Shown one piece after another: positions 1 through 7,399 of a DNA stretch of 11,242 nucleotides. Position numbers and translations under genes: made by a program. This stretch comes from Lachnospiraceae bacterium (GTDB lineage Bacteria; Bacillota; Clostridia; Lachnospirales; Lachnospiraceae): positions 1-11,242 of the forward strand of contig JAILPU010000046.1 of NCBI GenBank assembly GCA_024699395.1. The letters are read 5' to 3'. Positions within the stretch are counted from its first letter, which is position 1. Each line of letters starts with the position of its first letter. The notes under the pieces are model-generated. The model ran no database searches and was not told the origin of the DNA. It saw only the letters and a list, made by a program, of their open reading frames with translations.

Positions 1-675
1 GGTGGTCTTAACAAGAGCCACACCGGCCTCGTCGGAATAAGCCATAAGCTCCAGTTCCTTAACTGCCTCAATTTTTTCCCTGGCAATTCCCATGGCTCTT
101 GAGTGAGGTGCGTAGAAAACATCATCAAATCCTCTGAAAAGAGGTGAAGTGGGCTTCATTACCCTGTGAGCATATACGCCTGAAAGCTTCTCTTTTCTGT
201 CAAAGCGCTCCAATCCGTAGTAGTAATAAAGCGCCGCAAAGCACGCCCAGCACAAAAAGAATGTACAGTGCACGTGAGTTTCGCACCAGTCCATTATCTT
301 ACAAATCTCATCCCAGTAAGCCACATCTTCAAATTTTACATAATCAAGAGGCGCTCCGGTGATGATCATTCCGTCAAACTTTCTGTTCTTAATCTGATCA
401 AATGTAGTATAGAAAGAATCAAGATGATGAGCTGAAGTATGAGTGGGTCTGTAAGATGCTGTCTGAAGCAGCTCAATATTTATCTGAAGAGGACTGTTGG
501 ACAGCTTTCTCAAAAGCTGTGTCTCCGTAACCTCTTTATTGGGCATCAGATTGAGAATAAGCACATTAAGCGGACGGATATCCTGGTGCATTGCCCTGAA
601 CTCGTCCATAACAAATATATTTTCAGCCTCCAGTATATCTCTTGCAGGCAACTCGCTTTTAATCTTAATAGGCAT
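1..675 (-). CDS. metA: Homoserine O-acyltransferase MetA, C-terminus cut by window edge
   Basis: MetA acylates the hydroxyl of L-homoserine, the committing step of methionine synthesis in the cytoplasm. The 225 residues present (family about 300) begin MPIKIKSELPAR and keep family hallmarks: HQDIRPL (30-36), LNLMPNK, TETQLLR, IITGAP (104-109) and the nucleophile Cys142 in FFLCWACFAAL. Residue numbers match E. coli MetA without gaps. The downstream catalytic His and Glu lie beyond the window. Position 111, which separates acetyl-CoA users (Glu) from succinyl-CoA users (Gly) in characterised homologues, is Asp, so acetyl-CoA is the likelier donor (inference). After Cys142 the usual Gln of CWAVQAAL or CWGAQAGL is replaced by Phe. 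The start ATG at 673-675 follows AAAGAGG. The gene lies 42 bp after the ligA stop with no terminator visible between, so it may be co-transcribed. Confidence 0.93.
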   Translation of the reverse strand, partial: MPIKIKSELPARDILEAENIFVMDEFRAMHQDIRPLNVLILNLMPNKEVTETQLLRKLSNSPLQINIELLQTASYRPTHTSAHHLDSFYTTFDQIKNRKFDGMIITGAPLDYVKFEDVAYWDEICKIMDWCETHVHCTFFLCWACFAALYYYYGLERFDRKEKLSGVYAHRVMKPTSPLFRGFDDVFYAPHSRAMGIAREKIEAVKELELMAYSDEAGVALVKTT

Positions 676-717
676 GTATTATTCCTCTTTTCGCTAAAAT
701 ATTTTTTTATTAACCGA

Positions 718-2682
718 TTACACCGGTATCTCATATTCCTTAATAAAATCATCCTCTGAGACGATTCTGATTCCCAGCTCTTTGGCTTTCTTATTTTTGG
801 AGGAAGCTGAGTTGATATCATTATTGATAAGGCACTCCGTTTTGGCGGAAATGCTTCCCGACACCTTGCCTCCCATTTTCTCAATAATGTCCTTAAGATC
901 GTTTCTGCTTGAAAAATGCTCAAGACTTCCCGTTATCACAAAGGTTTTTCCCGAAAGCAAAGAGTTGGTGTTCTCTTCCTTTACAATCTCAAGCTCCTTT
1001 AAAATCCGGTCCATCATCCCTTTTTTGGCAGGATCGTGCATATAATCATAAAGGGATGAAGCAATCACCTCTCCTATATGATCTATGGACGCAATCTCCT
1101 CGCAGGTTGCATTTTCTATGGCATTAAGATCGTCATTAAAATGCCTGCATATAAGCTTTGCATTGGCACCGCCCACATTAAGGATTCCCAATGCGCTTAA
1201 GAAACCGGCGCAGGTGGTCTTTCTTGACTGCTCTATCTTTTCCATAAGATTATTGAAAGACTTTTCGCCAAAGCCCTCCATGGATGTGATGGCTTCCCTG
1301 TGATCCGAAAGATGGTAAATATCAGCAAACTCCCTGATAAAGCCCATATCAACGAACTTTTCAAGGGTCGCCTCACTCAAGCCTTCAATGTTAATCGCAT
1401 CCCTGCTTACAAAATGAGCAAAACTCTTTATCTGCTTTGCAGCGCAGTCATCGTTGGTACAATACAGGCTCTTGGTTTCCTTTTCCTGAACCACCGAAAG
1501 TTTACCGCCGCAAACAGGACAGATATCCGGTATTGTAAGCGTATTACTTCTGGTAAGATTCTCTGCGATCTGAGGGATAATCATATTGGCTTTGTATACC
1601 TGAAGGGTATCTCCCTCCCCCAATTCAAGTGCTTCCACAATGCTTAAATTGTGAAGTGACGCTCTGCTTACGCTGGTTCCCTCAAGCTCAACGCTGTCAA
1701 AAACAGCAACGGGATTGATAAGTCCGGTTCTGCTGGCACTCCACTCAACATATTTTAAAGATGTCTCTTTAATGTCATCAGCCCATTTAAAAGCAATGGA
1801 ATCTCTTGGAAACTTAGCAGTTCTTCCAAGACTTTTTCCGTATTCTATATCATTATAGGTTAACACAAGACCGTCGGAAGGTATATCATATCCTTCGATT
1901 TTTTGAGCAAAAAACTCAATGCGCTCCAATATGTCCTTTGCGGTAACAACATAGTGTTCCACCACTTCAAAGCCCTGTTCAGAGAGGAACTCAAACATTT
2001 TAAGCTTTGAATTATGAAAATCCGTATCCTCCGCAGACACAAGATTAAAAGCAAAAAATTTAACTCTTCTTTGCGCCGTAATCTCGCTGTTTAACTGTCT
2101 CACTGAACCGCTGCAAAGATTCCTTGGGTTTTTGTAGGCTTCTGCCGATTCGGGCATTGACTCATTTATCTTATTAAAATCCGAATAACCGATAACAGCT
2201 TCGCCCCTTAACACCAGCTCTCCCTTAAAGGGTATTTCCAGGGGAAGGTTCATAAAAGTACGGGCATTGCCTGTTATAACCTCACCCACTTCACCGTTTC
2301 CTCTGGTGACTGCCTTAACAAGCTTACCCTGATTATATGTAAGAACTATAGTAAGTCCATCCAGCTTCCAGGACAAAAGGCCTTCCTTGTCCTTAAGCCA
2401 CTCTCTCAAAGTCTCCCTTTCCTTTGTCTTATCAAGGGAAAGCATAGGGCTTTGATGGCGCTCCTTGGGCAGTTCCTCAACTGCCTGATAGCCCACCTTC
2501 ACTGTGGGGCTGTTGGCAAGCACCATTCCACACTCTTTTTCAAGTGCTTCAAGCTCATCGTAAAGCTTGTCATATTCGAAATTACTCATTATCTCACGGT
2601 CTTCACCATAATAAGCTTTTGATGCTTTATTTAAAACATCCACAAGATATCTTATCCTGTCTCTTTTTTGTCCCATATCCAT
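718..2682 (-). CDS. ligA: NAD-dependent DNA ligase LigA
   Basis: Seals 3'-OH/5'-phosphate nicks during replication and repair, using NAD+ to form a ligase-AMP intermediate. It has 654 residues, close to the usual 660-670. Order: Ia-type N-terminal domain (Tyr24-Tyr25 region), adenylation domain with KLDG at 106-109 (Lys106 adenylated) and LRGE ending at Glu161, OB fold, a four-Cys zinc site (Cys388, 391, 408, 413), helix-hairpin-helix region, and a BRCT domain at about 576-654. Several active-site positions differ from canonical LigA: SWKLDG instead of EPK(I/L)DG, NPRNLCSGSVRQL instead of NPRNAAAGSLRQL, and DGLVLT at 270-275 where DGVVIK is usual. I recognise this divergent form from Lachnospiraceae, so it is probably the lineage's normal ligase. 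The ATG at 2682 follows GGGAG, 11 nt upstream, and the gene starts 20 bp after the preceding pseudouridine synthase stop. Confidence 0.95.
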   Translation of the reverse strand: MDMGQKRDRIRYLVDVLNKASKAYYGEDREIMSNFEYDKLYDELEALEKECGMVLANSPTVKVGYQAVEELPKERHQSPMLSLDKTKERETLREWLKDKEGLLSWKLDGLTIVLTYNQGKLVKAVTRGNGEVGEVITGNARTFMNLPLEIPFKGELVLRGEAVIGYSDFNKINESMPESAEAYKNPRNLCSGSVRQLNSEITAQRRVKFFAFNLVSAEDTDFHNSKLKMFEFLSEQGFEVVEHYVVTAKDILERIEFFAQKIEGYDIPSDGLVLTYNDIEYGKSLGRTAKFPRDSIAFKWADDIKETSLKYVEWSASRTGLINPVAVFDSVELEGTSVSRASLHNLSIVEALELGEGDTLQVYKANMIIPQIAENLTRSNTLTIPDICPVCGGKLSVVQEKETKSLYCTNDDCAAKQIKSFAHFVSRDAINIEGLSEATLEKFVDMGFIREFADIYHLSDHREAITSMEGFGEKSFNNLMEKIEQSRKTTCAGFLSALGILNVGGANAKLICRHFNDDLNAIENATCEEIASIDHIGEVIASSLYDYMHDPAKKGMMDRILKELEIVKEENTNSLLSGKTFVITGSLEHFSSRNDLKDIIEKMGGKVSGSISAKTECLINNDINSASSKNKKAKELGIRIVSEDDFIKEYEIPV

Positions 2683-2702
2683 TTATCTGTAATCTCCCTT
2701 TT

Positions 2703-3425
2703 TTATCGGGGATATATCATTCCCACAGTTTTATAAAGCTTTTTGGCCTCTTCGCCGGTTATCTCTCTCAAAGCTCCCGGTTTAAGATCCTCCAAAAGAA
2801 TATTAAGTACCCTCACTCTTTTCAAGTTTGTAACTTCGTATCCCAATGCGGCACACATTCGTCTTATCTGTCTGTTCAAGCCCTGGGTTATTATAAGTGA
2901 AAAACTCTTATCCGACAGGGGTTTAAGTAAAGCCGGCCTGGTGGTGACACCGAGTTCCTTTAAGAATACACCATTCTCCATGGATTTGACAAACAAATTG
3001 TCATATTTCCTGTTTAAAGTAACGATATATTCCTTCTCATGACCCGCAGATCCCCGCATCATATTGTCGATAAGGTCTCCGTCATTGGTAAGAATCAAGA
3101 GACCCTCACTGTCCCTGTCAAGTCTCCCCGCGTAGGTGACACCTTTGGGAATCTCCGGAATCATATCAAGGGTTAACTCTGCGTGAGCATCGTTTTTGGT
3201 ACAGGTTACCCCCGCAGGCTTATTGTATGCATAGAGCATAAGGTTTTTCATCGGGGTTATCGGTCTGTTTTCCACCAAGACAACATCACCCTCGGATACC
3301 TTCTGTCCGCACTCCGCCTTAACGCCGTTTACGGTCACTTTGCCCTCTTCAATAAGTTTATCCGCTTCACGCCTCGAAGCGATTCCCGAAGAAGCTATAT
3401 ATTTATTAAGTCTTATTTCTTCCAT
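2703..3425 (-). CDS. rluF: RluF/RsuA-family rRNA pseudouridine synthase
   Basis: Isomerises a specific uridine of rRNA to pseudouridine. The closest match I recognise is RluF (23S rRNA U2604 in E. coli), though RluB and RsuA are relatives and the exact target is not fixed by sequence. The 240 residues comprise an N-terminal S4 RNA-binding domain (RLNKYIASSGIASRREAD, about 4-50) and a catalytic domain with GRLDRDSEGLL, catalytic Asp103, and the RluF-like GLNRQIRRMCAALGYEV. It lacks the long basic C-terminal tail of E. coli RluF. I chose ATG at 3423-3425 because the S4 domain starts right after it. An in-frame TTG 15 nt upstream (3440) is possible but has no better ribosome-binding site. The 133-bp leader after rnhA contains only a weak candidate promoter. 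It lies upstream of ligA by 20 bp, probably one transcript. The symbol is a family-level assignment. Confidence 0.88.
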   Translation of the reverse strand: MEEIRLNKYIASSGIASRREADKLIEEGKVTVNGVKAECGQKVSEGDVVLVENRPITPMKNLMLYAYNKPAGVTCTKNDAHAELTLDMIPEIPKGVTYAGRLDRDSEGLLILTNDGDLIDNMMRGSAGHEKEYIVTLNRKYDNLFVKSMENGVFLKELGVTTRPALLKPLSDKSFSLIITQGLNRQIRRMCAALGYEVTNLKRVRVLNILLEDLKPGALREITGEEAKKLYKTVGMIYPR

Positions 3426-3558
3426 TGTTTGATATCCCAAAACTGTAGTCGGATATTCATCCTTAATTATCCAACCAAAATAATAATCTGTTCTATTCCG
3501 ATGCTATGCCGATAACAACAACCCACACAAATATCGGTCACTGCACCGACAATATGTT

Positions 3559-4224
3559 CTACGCATCTTCATATTTCTCCATATCATCCAGCATGGAGAC
3601 GGCGGGTATTCCATTACCTTCAATCAGTCCTCTTTTGGCGGTTTCGTCCGCAAGCTCGTTATAGTACACCTTTGAATGCGCTTTAACCTTTTTAAAATCT
3701 ATCTTTATGGACTTTGACCATTCTGCCATGGCTTTTGCATATTTGGTCGTATTGACCGTATTGGTCTTCCACTCGCCCTTCGCCCACTTTTCTATTCCAA
3801 GATAATCATAGCAGACCGTCACGGAGGAAAAACCGTTTTTCATGGCACATTTTACGGCATACATCGCTCCCAGCATCTCTCCGGAAACATTGCGGGATTT
3901 TAACCCTTCTTCACTGTCTCCGTTTCCAAAAGCCAGCCTTATATCGTTATTGTCTCTTATAAAAACACAACCGAAGGAATATCGATTTATGCTCTCCTCG
4001 AAACTTCCGTCTACATACACCAAAAGGCTGCCCTTTTGGGGCAGCTCTTTAGGTGGATTATCTTCAATTTCATCAAGTCCCAAATACTTAAGAGCTTCAT
4101 TTTTGGTCTTAAAGCTCTTATATTCAGCCTTACTGTAACCTGCTACATTGGCTTCACATTCCTCCCAGGTCGTATATATCCCCGGGGTAATGCCCTTTTT
4201 AACGGCGTAAAATTTATTGCCCAT
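3559..4224 (-). CDS. rnhA: Ribonuclease HI with N-terminal RNA-DNA hybrid-binding domain
   Basis: Degrades the RNA strand of RNA-DNA hybrids, such as primers and R-loops, in the cytoplasm. It has 221 residues. Positions 3-50 (KFYAVKKGITPGIYTTW onward) match the caulimovirus viroplasmin / hybrid-binding domain seen in eukaryotic RNase H1 and many Firmicutes enzymes. A short acidic, proline-containing linker leads to the RNase H fold at about 66-200. All four catalytic acids are visible: Asp72 (YVDGSF), Glu116 (SGEMLGA), Asp140 (CYDYLGIEKW) and Asp193 (NELADETAKRG), with the substrate-handling His183 (KAHS). The enzyme therefore looks active. The ATG at 4222-4224 follows AAGGAG, which overlaps the TAA stop of the upstream diguanylate cyclase gene. 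With 8 bp between the two genes, co-transcription and translational coupling are likely. Confidence 0.95.
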   Translation of the reverse strand: MGNKFYAVKKGITPGIYTTWEECEANVAGYSKAEYKSFKTKNEALKYLGLDEIEDNPPKELPQKGSLLVYVDGSFEESINRYSFGCVFIRDNNDIRLAFGNGDSEEGLKSRNVSGEMLGAMYAVKCAMKNGFSSVTVCYDYLGIEKWAKGEWKTNTVNTTKYAKAMAEWSKSIKIDFKKVKAHSKVYYNELADETAKRGLIEGNGIPAVSMLDDMEKYEDA

Positions 4225-4232
4225 CTTACTCC

Positions 4233-5909
4233 TTAAAGATTCTTTGAATTATAGAATTCGTAATCGTTCTTACCGCCCTTCTTAACACGGTACATTGCTT
4301 CATCAGCGTAGAAAATAAGCTGTTCCATGTCAGCAGTATCGTTGGGGTAAAGAGCCAGTCCGATTGAGCCTGTAAGCTTCATCTGCTGATCTCCCACCTG
4401 GAATTTCTCCACAAACATTTCCTTACACTGCTGTGCGGATCTCTCCACTATCTTCTTCTGAATGCTTCTTACGATAGCGATAAACTCGTCACCCGCATAT
4501 CTGTAAGCCATAAATGTGGTGGCTTCAAAATTCTTAAGTCTGTCGGCAAGTCCCACCAGAACCTCATCACCTGCCTGATGTCCGTAATTATCGTTTATGC
4601 CCTTAAAGTTATCGATATCTATCATGATAACGGTACAGGGAGCATTGTTGTTAATAAGCTCTCCCAAGTCGTGCATAAACTTGTTTCTGTTGGGAAGGCC
4701 GGTAAGGAAGTCATGCTCCGAAGCATTTTCCATAATATTTCTGGCTCGTTTAAGTTCCGCCATATCTCTGGCGTGCCTGATATAAACCGCGATTCCCAAA
4801 ACAATGCCGGTTATCAAAAGAACCAGCAATATAAGGTAAAGCCAGATCTTATCCTTATTTCGCTCCAAAAAGCCCGGTTTATGATTAATAACCTGATAAG
4901 CTTCTTTTATATTCTTGATATTTACATTGTATTTTCTGGCGATTTCCTCATCGATTGCTACATAAAGGAATGACATATCATTGGAAAGACCTGTGTTGGC
5001 AAAGGCAAGGCCGTTATAATAATTGTTTGCCATCTTGCCGGCGATACGTCCTAACTGATTATATGAAAGGATGTATCCTCCCAATGCACCGTATCCCAAT
5101 GTTTCATCAGTCATTGCAAAGCAGGGTACTTCAAGATTTTCGGAAATAATCTCCATTGATTTCTTGGGAGAAAGCACCGTTCCTTCAGAATCCTTGCTGC
5201 AACACATATAAATGAACACCGACCGCTTGGAAATTCCCTGAAGGCGCTTGCCCAACTGCTTTGTGGAAATCTCACCGCAGTTTAAATCCACAAACTTCAA
5301 ATTGGGGAACTTCTCCTGAAGAGCCATGAACTCTTTACGCATCCTTTGGCCTTCATCGGTATCATCAAGGATTCCCACAACTCTTTCGGTATTGGGATAA
5401 AGGGTTGTGGCAATTCTTATATTCTTCTCCATGGAGCCTTTATTGTTAAAGCCCACAACATTCTTAAGCTGTACCGCTTCCTTATATAAGGCGTTATCAT
5501 CGATATCCATACAAATAATTGGAATCTCCGGAACATATTCCTTTCTGTTGTCAATGGTAAACCTCAAAGCCTCGTCACCACTGCATATGATAACGTCATA
5601 GCGCTTATTTTCCGCAATTCTTGCAGAAAAAACGGAAGAAAAAGCAGTCAACGTATCTTCACCGTGGACAACATCCCTGTCCATGAAGATAACATCTATC
5701 ATCGCTTTATCTTCCAAAAAGCTTTCAAGGCCCTGTAATTGCAGTTTTACAGAACTCTTGGCATATGAATAAGAGCTGATAAACAATATCCGCTCCCTCT
5801 TGGTTTCATCCTCTTTGGCCTTACCGGAAAAACCGGCCACTAAAAACAATGTAAAGACTGTAGCGAAAAGACAACACCTTTTGATAAATAATCGAAATGT
5901 TTTCCCCAT
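4233..5909 (-). CDS. Membrane diguanylate cyclase with ABC-type substrate-binding sensor domain
   Basis: Predicted to make cyclic di-GMP from two GTP in response to an extracellular ligand. It has 558 residues: an N-terminal signal or anchor segment (about 8-28), an extracytoplasmic domain at about 38-345 resembling the ABC substrate-binding family PF04392 (RILFISSYSYAKSSVK, IPIICMDIDD, GILDDTDEGQRMRKEF), a membrane helix at about 355-376, a short linker, and a GGDEF domain at about 397-558. The nucleotide and metal motifs are intact (DFLTGLPNRNKF, MIDIDNFKGINDNYGH, GD). The signature is AGDEF at 472-476, a variant found in some active cyclases. No RxxD inhibitory site precedes it (EATTFMAYRY there), so product inhibition through that site is unlikely. 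The ATG at 5909 follows GAGAGG. The gene has its own promoter and is coupled to rnhA downstream. The ligand is unknown. Confidence 0.93.
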   Translation of the reverse strand: MGKTFRLFIKRCCLFATVFTLFLVAGFSGKAKEDETKRERILFISSYSYAKSSVKLQLQGLESFLEDKAMIDVIFMDRDVVHGEDTLTAFSSVFSARIAENKRYDVIICSGDEALRFTIDNRKEYVPEIPIICMDIDDNALYKEAVQLKNVVGFNNKGSMEKNIRIATTLYPNTERVVGILDDTDEGQRMRKEFMALQEKFPNLKFVDLNCGEISTKQLGKRLQGISKRSVFIYMCCSKDSEGTVLSPKKSMEIISENLEVPCFAMTDETLGYGALGGYILSYNQLGRIAGKMANNYYNGLAFANTGLSNDMSFLYVAIDEEIARKYNVNIKNIKEAYQVINHKPGFLERNKDKIWLYLILLVLLITGIVLGIAVYIRHARDMAELKRARNIMENASEHDFLTGLPNRNKFMHDLGELINNNAPCTVIMIDIDNFKGINDNYGHQAGDEVLVGLADRLKNFEATTFMAYRYAGDEFIAIVRSIQKKIVERSAQQCKEMFVEKFQVGDQQMKLTGSIGLALYPNDTADMEQLIFYADEAMYRVKKGGKNDYEFYNSKNL

Positions 5910-5949
5910 AACGCCTCTCGATTCAATCTTTTTTAACAGGTATAGGACA

Positions 5950-5978
5950 ATTATAACACAATAGTTCCAACCGGTAAA
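5950..5978 (-). promoter_or_regulatory. Sigma-70-type promoter for the diguanylate cyclase gene
   Basis: On the minus strand TTTACC (5973-5978), 17 bp, then TATAAT (5950-5955). The -10 box is preceded by TGT, giving an extended -10. Expected transcription start is near 5943, about 33 nt before the ATG. The -35 box sits just after the stop codon of the SH3-domain gene. The call rests on consensus matching only. The perfect extended -10 makes up for a 4/6 -35. Confidence 0.68.
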
Positions 5979-5980
5979 GC

Positions 5981-7174
5981 TTACTGAAGGAATTCCGTTT
6001 TGATATATCCCACACTGCCCTCATAATTTACTTTTGACCATTCTCCCTCTTCACCGATAATATCAACGGTGTTCCCCGCAAGAACAGTCCCTATTCTGTC
6101 AGCATCCTCACCTGCTTTCGCCCTCACGTTCACATTGTCGGTTGCTGTCATAGTCTTTATTACCTCCATATCCTGTGCACTTTCCTCAAGTGCAAGATAC
6201 TCAGACTTTATAAATCCCTGATTGCCCTCAAACTCCACCTTGGACCAGCCGTTAACCTTCTGCTCCAAGACAAGAAGTCTCATGCCTTCCGTAGCCTTAC
6301 CAACTTTCTCAGCATTCTCACTGTCGGAACTTCTCACATTAACTGTAGTGGTAGCCTTGGCATAAACATTCTGAGCCAGTATCTCCTCGGTTGTATCGGG
6401 AGGTGTATTTTCCCCTTCGGGAGCGGGAGTGGTCTCCTCTTCATTCTCCTTGGCAAGCATAACGCCAACCGTGGTATTTACATTGTTTCTAACCTCATTA
6501 AGGTAATCCAGAACCTCGGGATTTGCGCTCATAAGATCGTTAAATTCCACATTGATTCTGTTGTTAAACTCAATGACATCGTCCTGTTCACTCACGGAAA
6601 CAATGTAATCGTTAACCTCCTGAGTGCACTCTCCGTAATTAAAATATCTCTTTCCGTTCTCATCGGTGCAGGCATAGAAAGCCTGATATCCGGGTATCTC
6701 AATACCCTCATACTTGGAAAGCACCAGCTTGTAGCACACAAAAGCAAGGGTCTCCCCGGGATTAAGACCGGGTTTTACATAAATTTCCACCGAAGGATAA
6801 CTCTTAACATATTTTCCGTACTCAAGGCGGCTCAAAACATCCTGATCGGATATATCCTTGCAGATGCTTCTCAAAGTATCCGCATCCTGACTTACGGTGG
6901 CATTGTAATAGGTACATGCAAGTGTATAAAGTTCCTGATCCGTATTGGCCTGAAGCGCCTTATCCAGATCGGGTGCGGTTGTGGCATTGTCAGCCTCCGA
7001 TGAACTTACGGAAGCCAGTGTCTCATTAAGTTCCCTGTTGTCCACAGCTTTACCTCTGGACTTATTGAGCATAAATGCAACCACAATGGCAATTACTGCA
7101 ATGCAGACTACGGGTACGATTATCTTAGAGTTGTCATATATAAATTTTTTGATGTTATCTATTCTTTCTTTCAT
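5981..7174 (-). CDS. Membrane-anchored protein with two C-terminal bacterial SH3 domains
   Basis: It has 397 residues with one membrane helix at about 18-36 after a short basic cytoplasmic N-terminus, so the bulk is probably outside the membrane. A region at about 60-250 shows no domain I recognise. A Glu/Thr/Pro-rich linker (ENEEETTPAPEGENTPPDTTEE) is followed by two SH3b repeats, 270-329 and 342-397. Each has the VNVRS/VNVRA opening, a GW/EWSKV core and a GFIK/GYIK end. SH3b repeats commonly bind cell-wall peptides, so a wall-associated role is plausible, but no catalytic domain is present. The start is set at ATG 7172-7174, which follows GGAG by 6 nt. Reading farther upstream (to 7264) would run the protein into a tRNA gene. 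The gene begins 32 bp after that tRNA with no promoter or terminator in between, so it is probably transcribed from the tRNA promoter. Confidence 0.88.
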   Translation of the reverse strand: MKERIDNIKKFIYDNSKIIVPVVCIAVIAIVVAFMLNKSRGKAVDNRELNETLASVSSSEADNATTAPDLDKALQANTDQELYTLACTYYNATVSQDADTLRSICKDISDQDVLSRLEYGKYVKSYPSVEIYVKPGLNPGETLAFVCYKLVLSKYEGIEIPGYQAFYACTDENGKRYFNYGECTQEVNDYIVSVSEQDDVIEFNNRINVEFNDLMSANPEVLDYLNEVRNNVNTTVGVMLAKENEEETTPAPEGENTPPDTTEEILAQNVYAKATTTVNVRSSDSENAEKVGKATEGMRLLVLEQKVNGWSKVEFEGNQGFIKSEYLALEESAQDMEVIKTMTATDNVNVRAKAGEDADRIGTVLAGNTVDIIGEEGEWSKVNYEGSVGYIKTEFLQ

Positions 7175-7198
7175 ATTTTCTCCATTTTTGTATGCGAT

Positions 7199-7281
7199 GA
7201 TGCAAATGCATCCGACAGGAATCGAACCTGCATTAAAGGCGTCGGAGGCCTCCGTTCTATCCATTAGACTACGGATGCAAA
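7199..7281. repeat. 8-bp direct repeat flanking the tRNA-Arg gene
   Basis: The plus-strand octamer gatgcaaa occurs at 7199-7206, directly abutting the tRNA 3' end, and again at 7274-7281, straddling the tRNA 5' end. In the transcript the trailer therefore begins with a copy of the leader plus first five tRNA bases. The trailer's GCATC can pair with GATGC of the acceptor 3' strand (5 bp, 4-nt loop), competing with the acceptor stem. It is too short to call an attachment site. Confidence 0.6.
7207..7278 (-). tRNA. tRNA-Arg (anticodon CCG)
   Basis: A 72-nt cloverleaf. The 7-bp acceptor stem GCATCCG/CGGATGC is perfect, with discriminator A. The anticodon stem GAGGC/GCCTT encloses the loop CTCCGAC, giving anticodon CCG for codon CGG. 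The T arm is GCAGG-TTCGATT-CCTGT, and the variable loop has four bases. The D arm is GTCT-AATGGATA-GAAC, with G18-G19, A14 and A21 present but a C12/A23 mismatch and a U13-G22 wobble. CCA is not encoded. A good promoter lies about 35-70 bp upstream, and a protein gene follows 32 bp downstream. Confidence 0.95.
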
Positions 7282-7321
7282 GGGTTTTTATTTGTTACAA
7301 ATTTATTACATCATCTTTCTC

Positions 7322-7350
7322 ATATTATCACAAAGAGCCTGCCTTGTCTA
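7322..7350 (-). promoter_or_regulatory. Sigma-70-type promoter for tRNA-Arg and probably the SH3-domain gene
   Basis: On the minus strand TAGACA (7345-7350), a 17-bp spacer, then TAATAT (7322-7327). TGA immediately precedes the -10 box, giving an extended -10. Transcription should start near 7315, leaving a leader of about 37 nt before the tRNA. No other promoter is visible before the SH3-domain gene downstream. Confidence 0.75.
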
Positions 7351-7356
7351 CTTTTT

Positions 7357-7391
7357 TCATAGCTGCGGGGCATTTCGGCCCCGCAGTATGA
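7357..7391. other. Strong GC-rich hairpin upstream of the tRNA promoter
   Basis: The 9-bp perfect stem CTGCGGGGC/GCCCCGCAG (7363-7371, 7378-7386) has a 6-nt loop. It is extended by TCATA/TATGA with one bulged base at 7362, 14 pairs in all. It may end transcription of the DUF5688 gene. However, on the minus strand it is followed by an A-run rather than a U-run, so it is not a textbook intrinsic terminator in either direction. Confidence 0.7.
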
Positions 7392-7399
7392 CCTAATTT

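Noticed and set aside
3426..3440. TTG start of the rluF-like gene at 3440
   Set aside because: It adds five residues before the S4 domain without a better ribosome-binding site. ATG 3425 fits the family.
3423..3468. A 14-residue leader peptide overlapping the rluF-like start codon
   Set aside because: The only purine-rich sequence touches its ATG with no spacing, and the peptide has no attenuator-type composition.
7175..7264. N-terminal extension of the SH3-domain protein reaching back to 7264
   Set aside because: It would translate most of the tRNA-Arg gene. ATG 7172-7174 has a proper GGAG site and starts a normal anchor sequence.
7199..7281. Integration (att) site of a mobile element at the tRNA
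   Set aside because: The repeat is only 8 bp, copies the tRNA 5' rather than 3' end, and no integrase or mobile gene is nearby.
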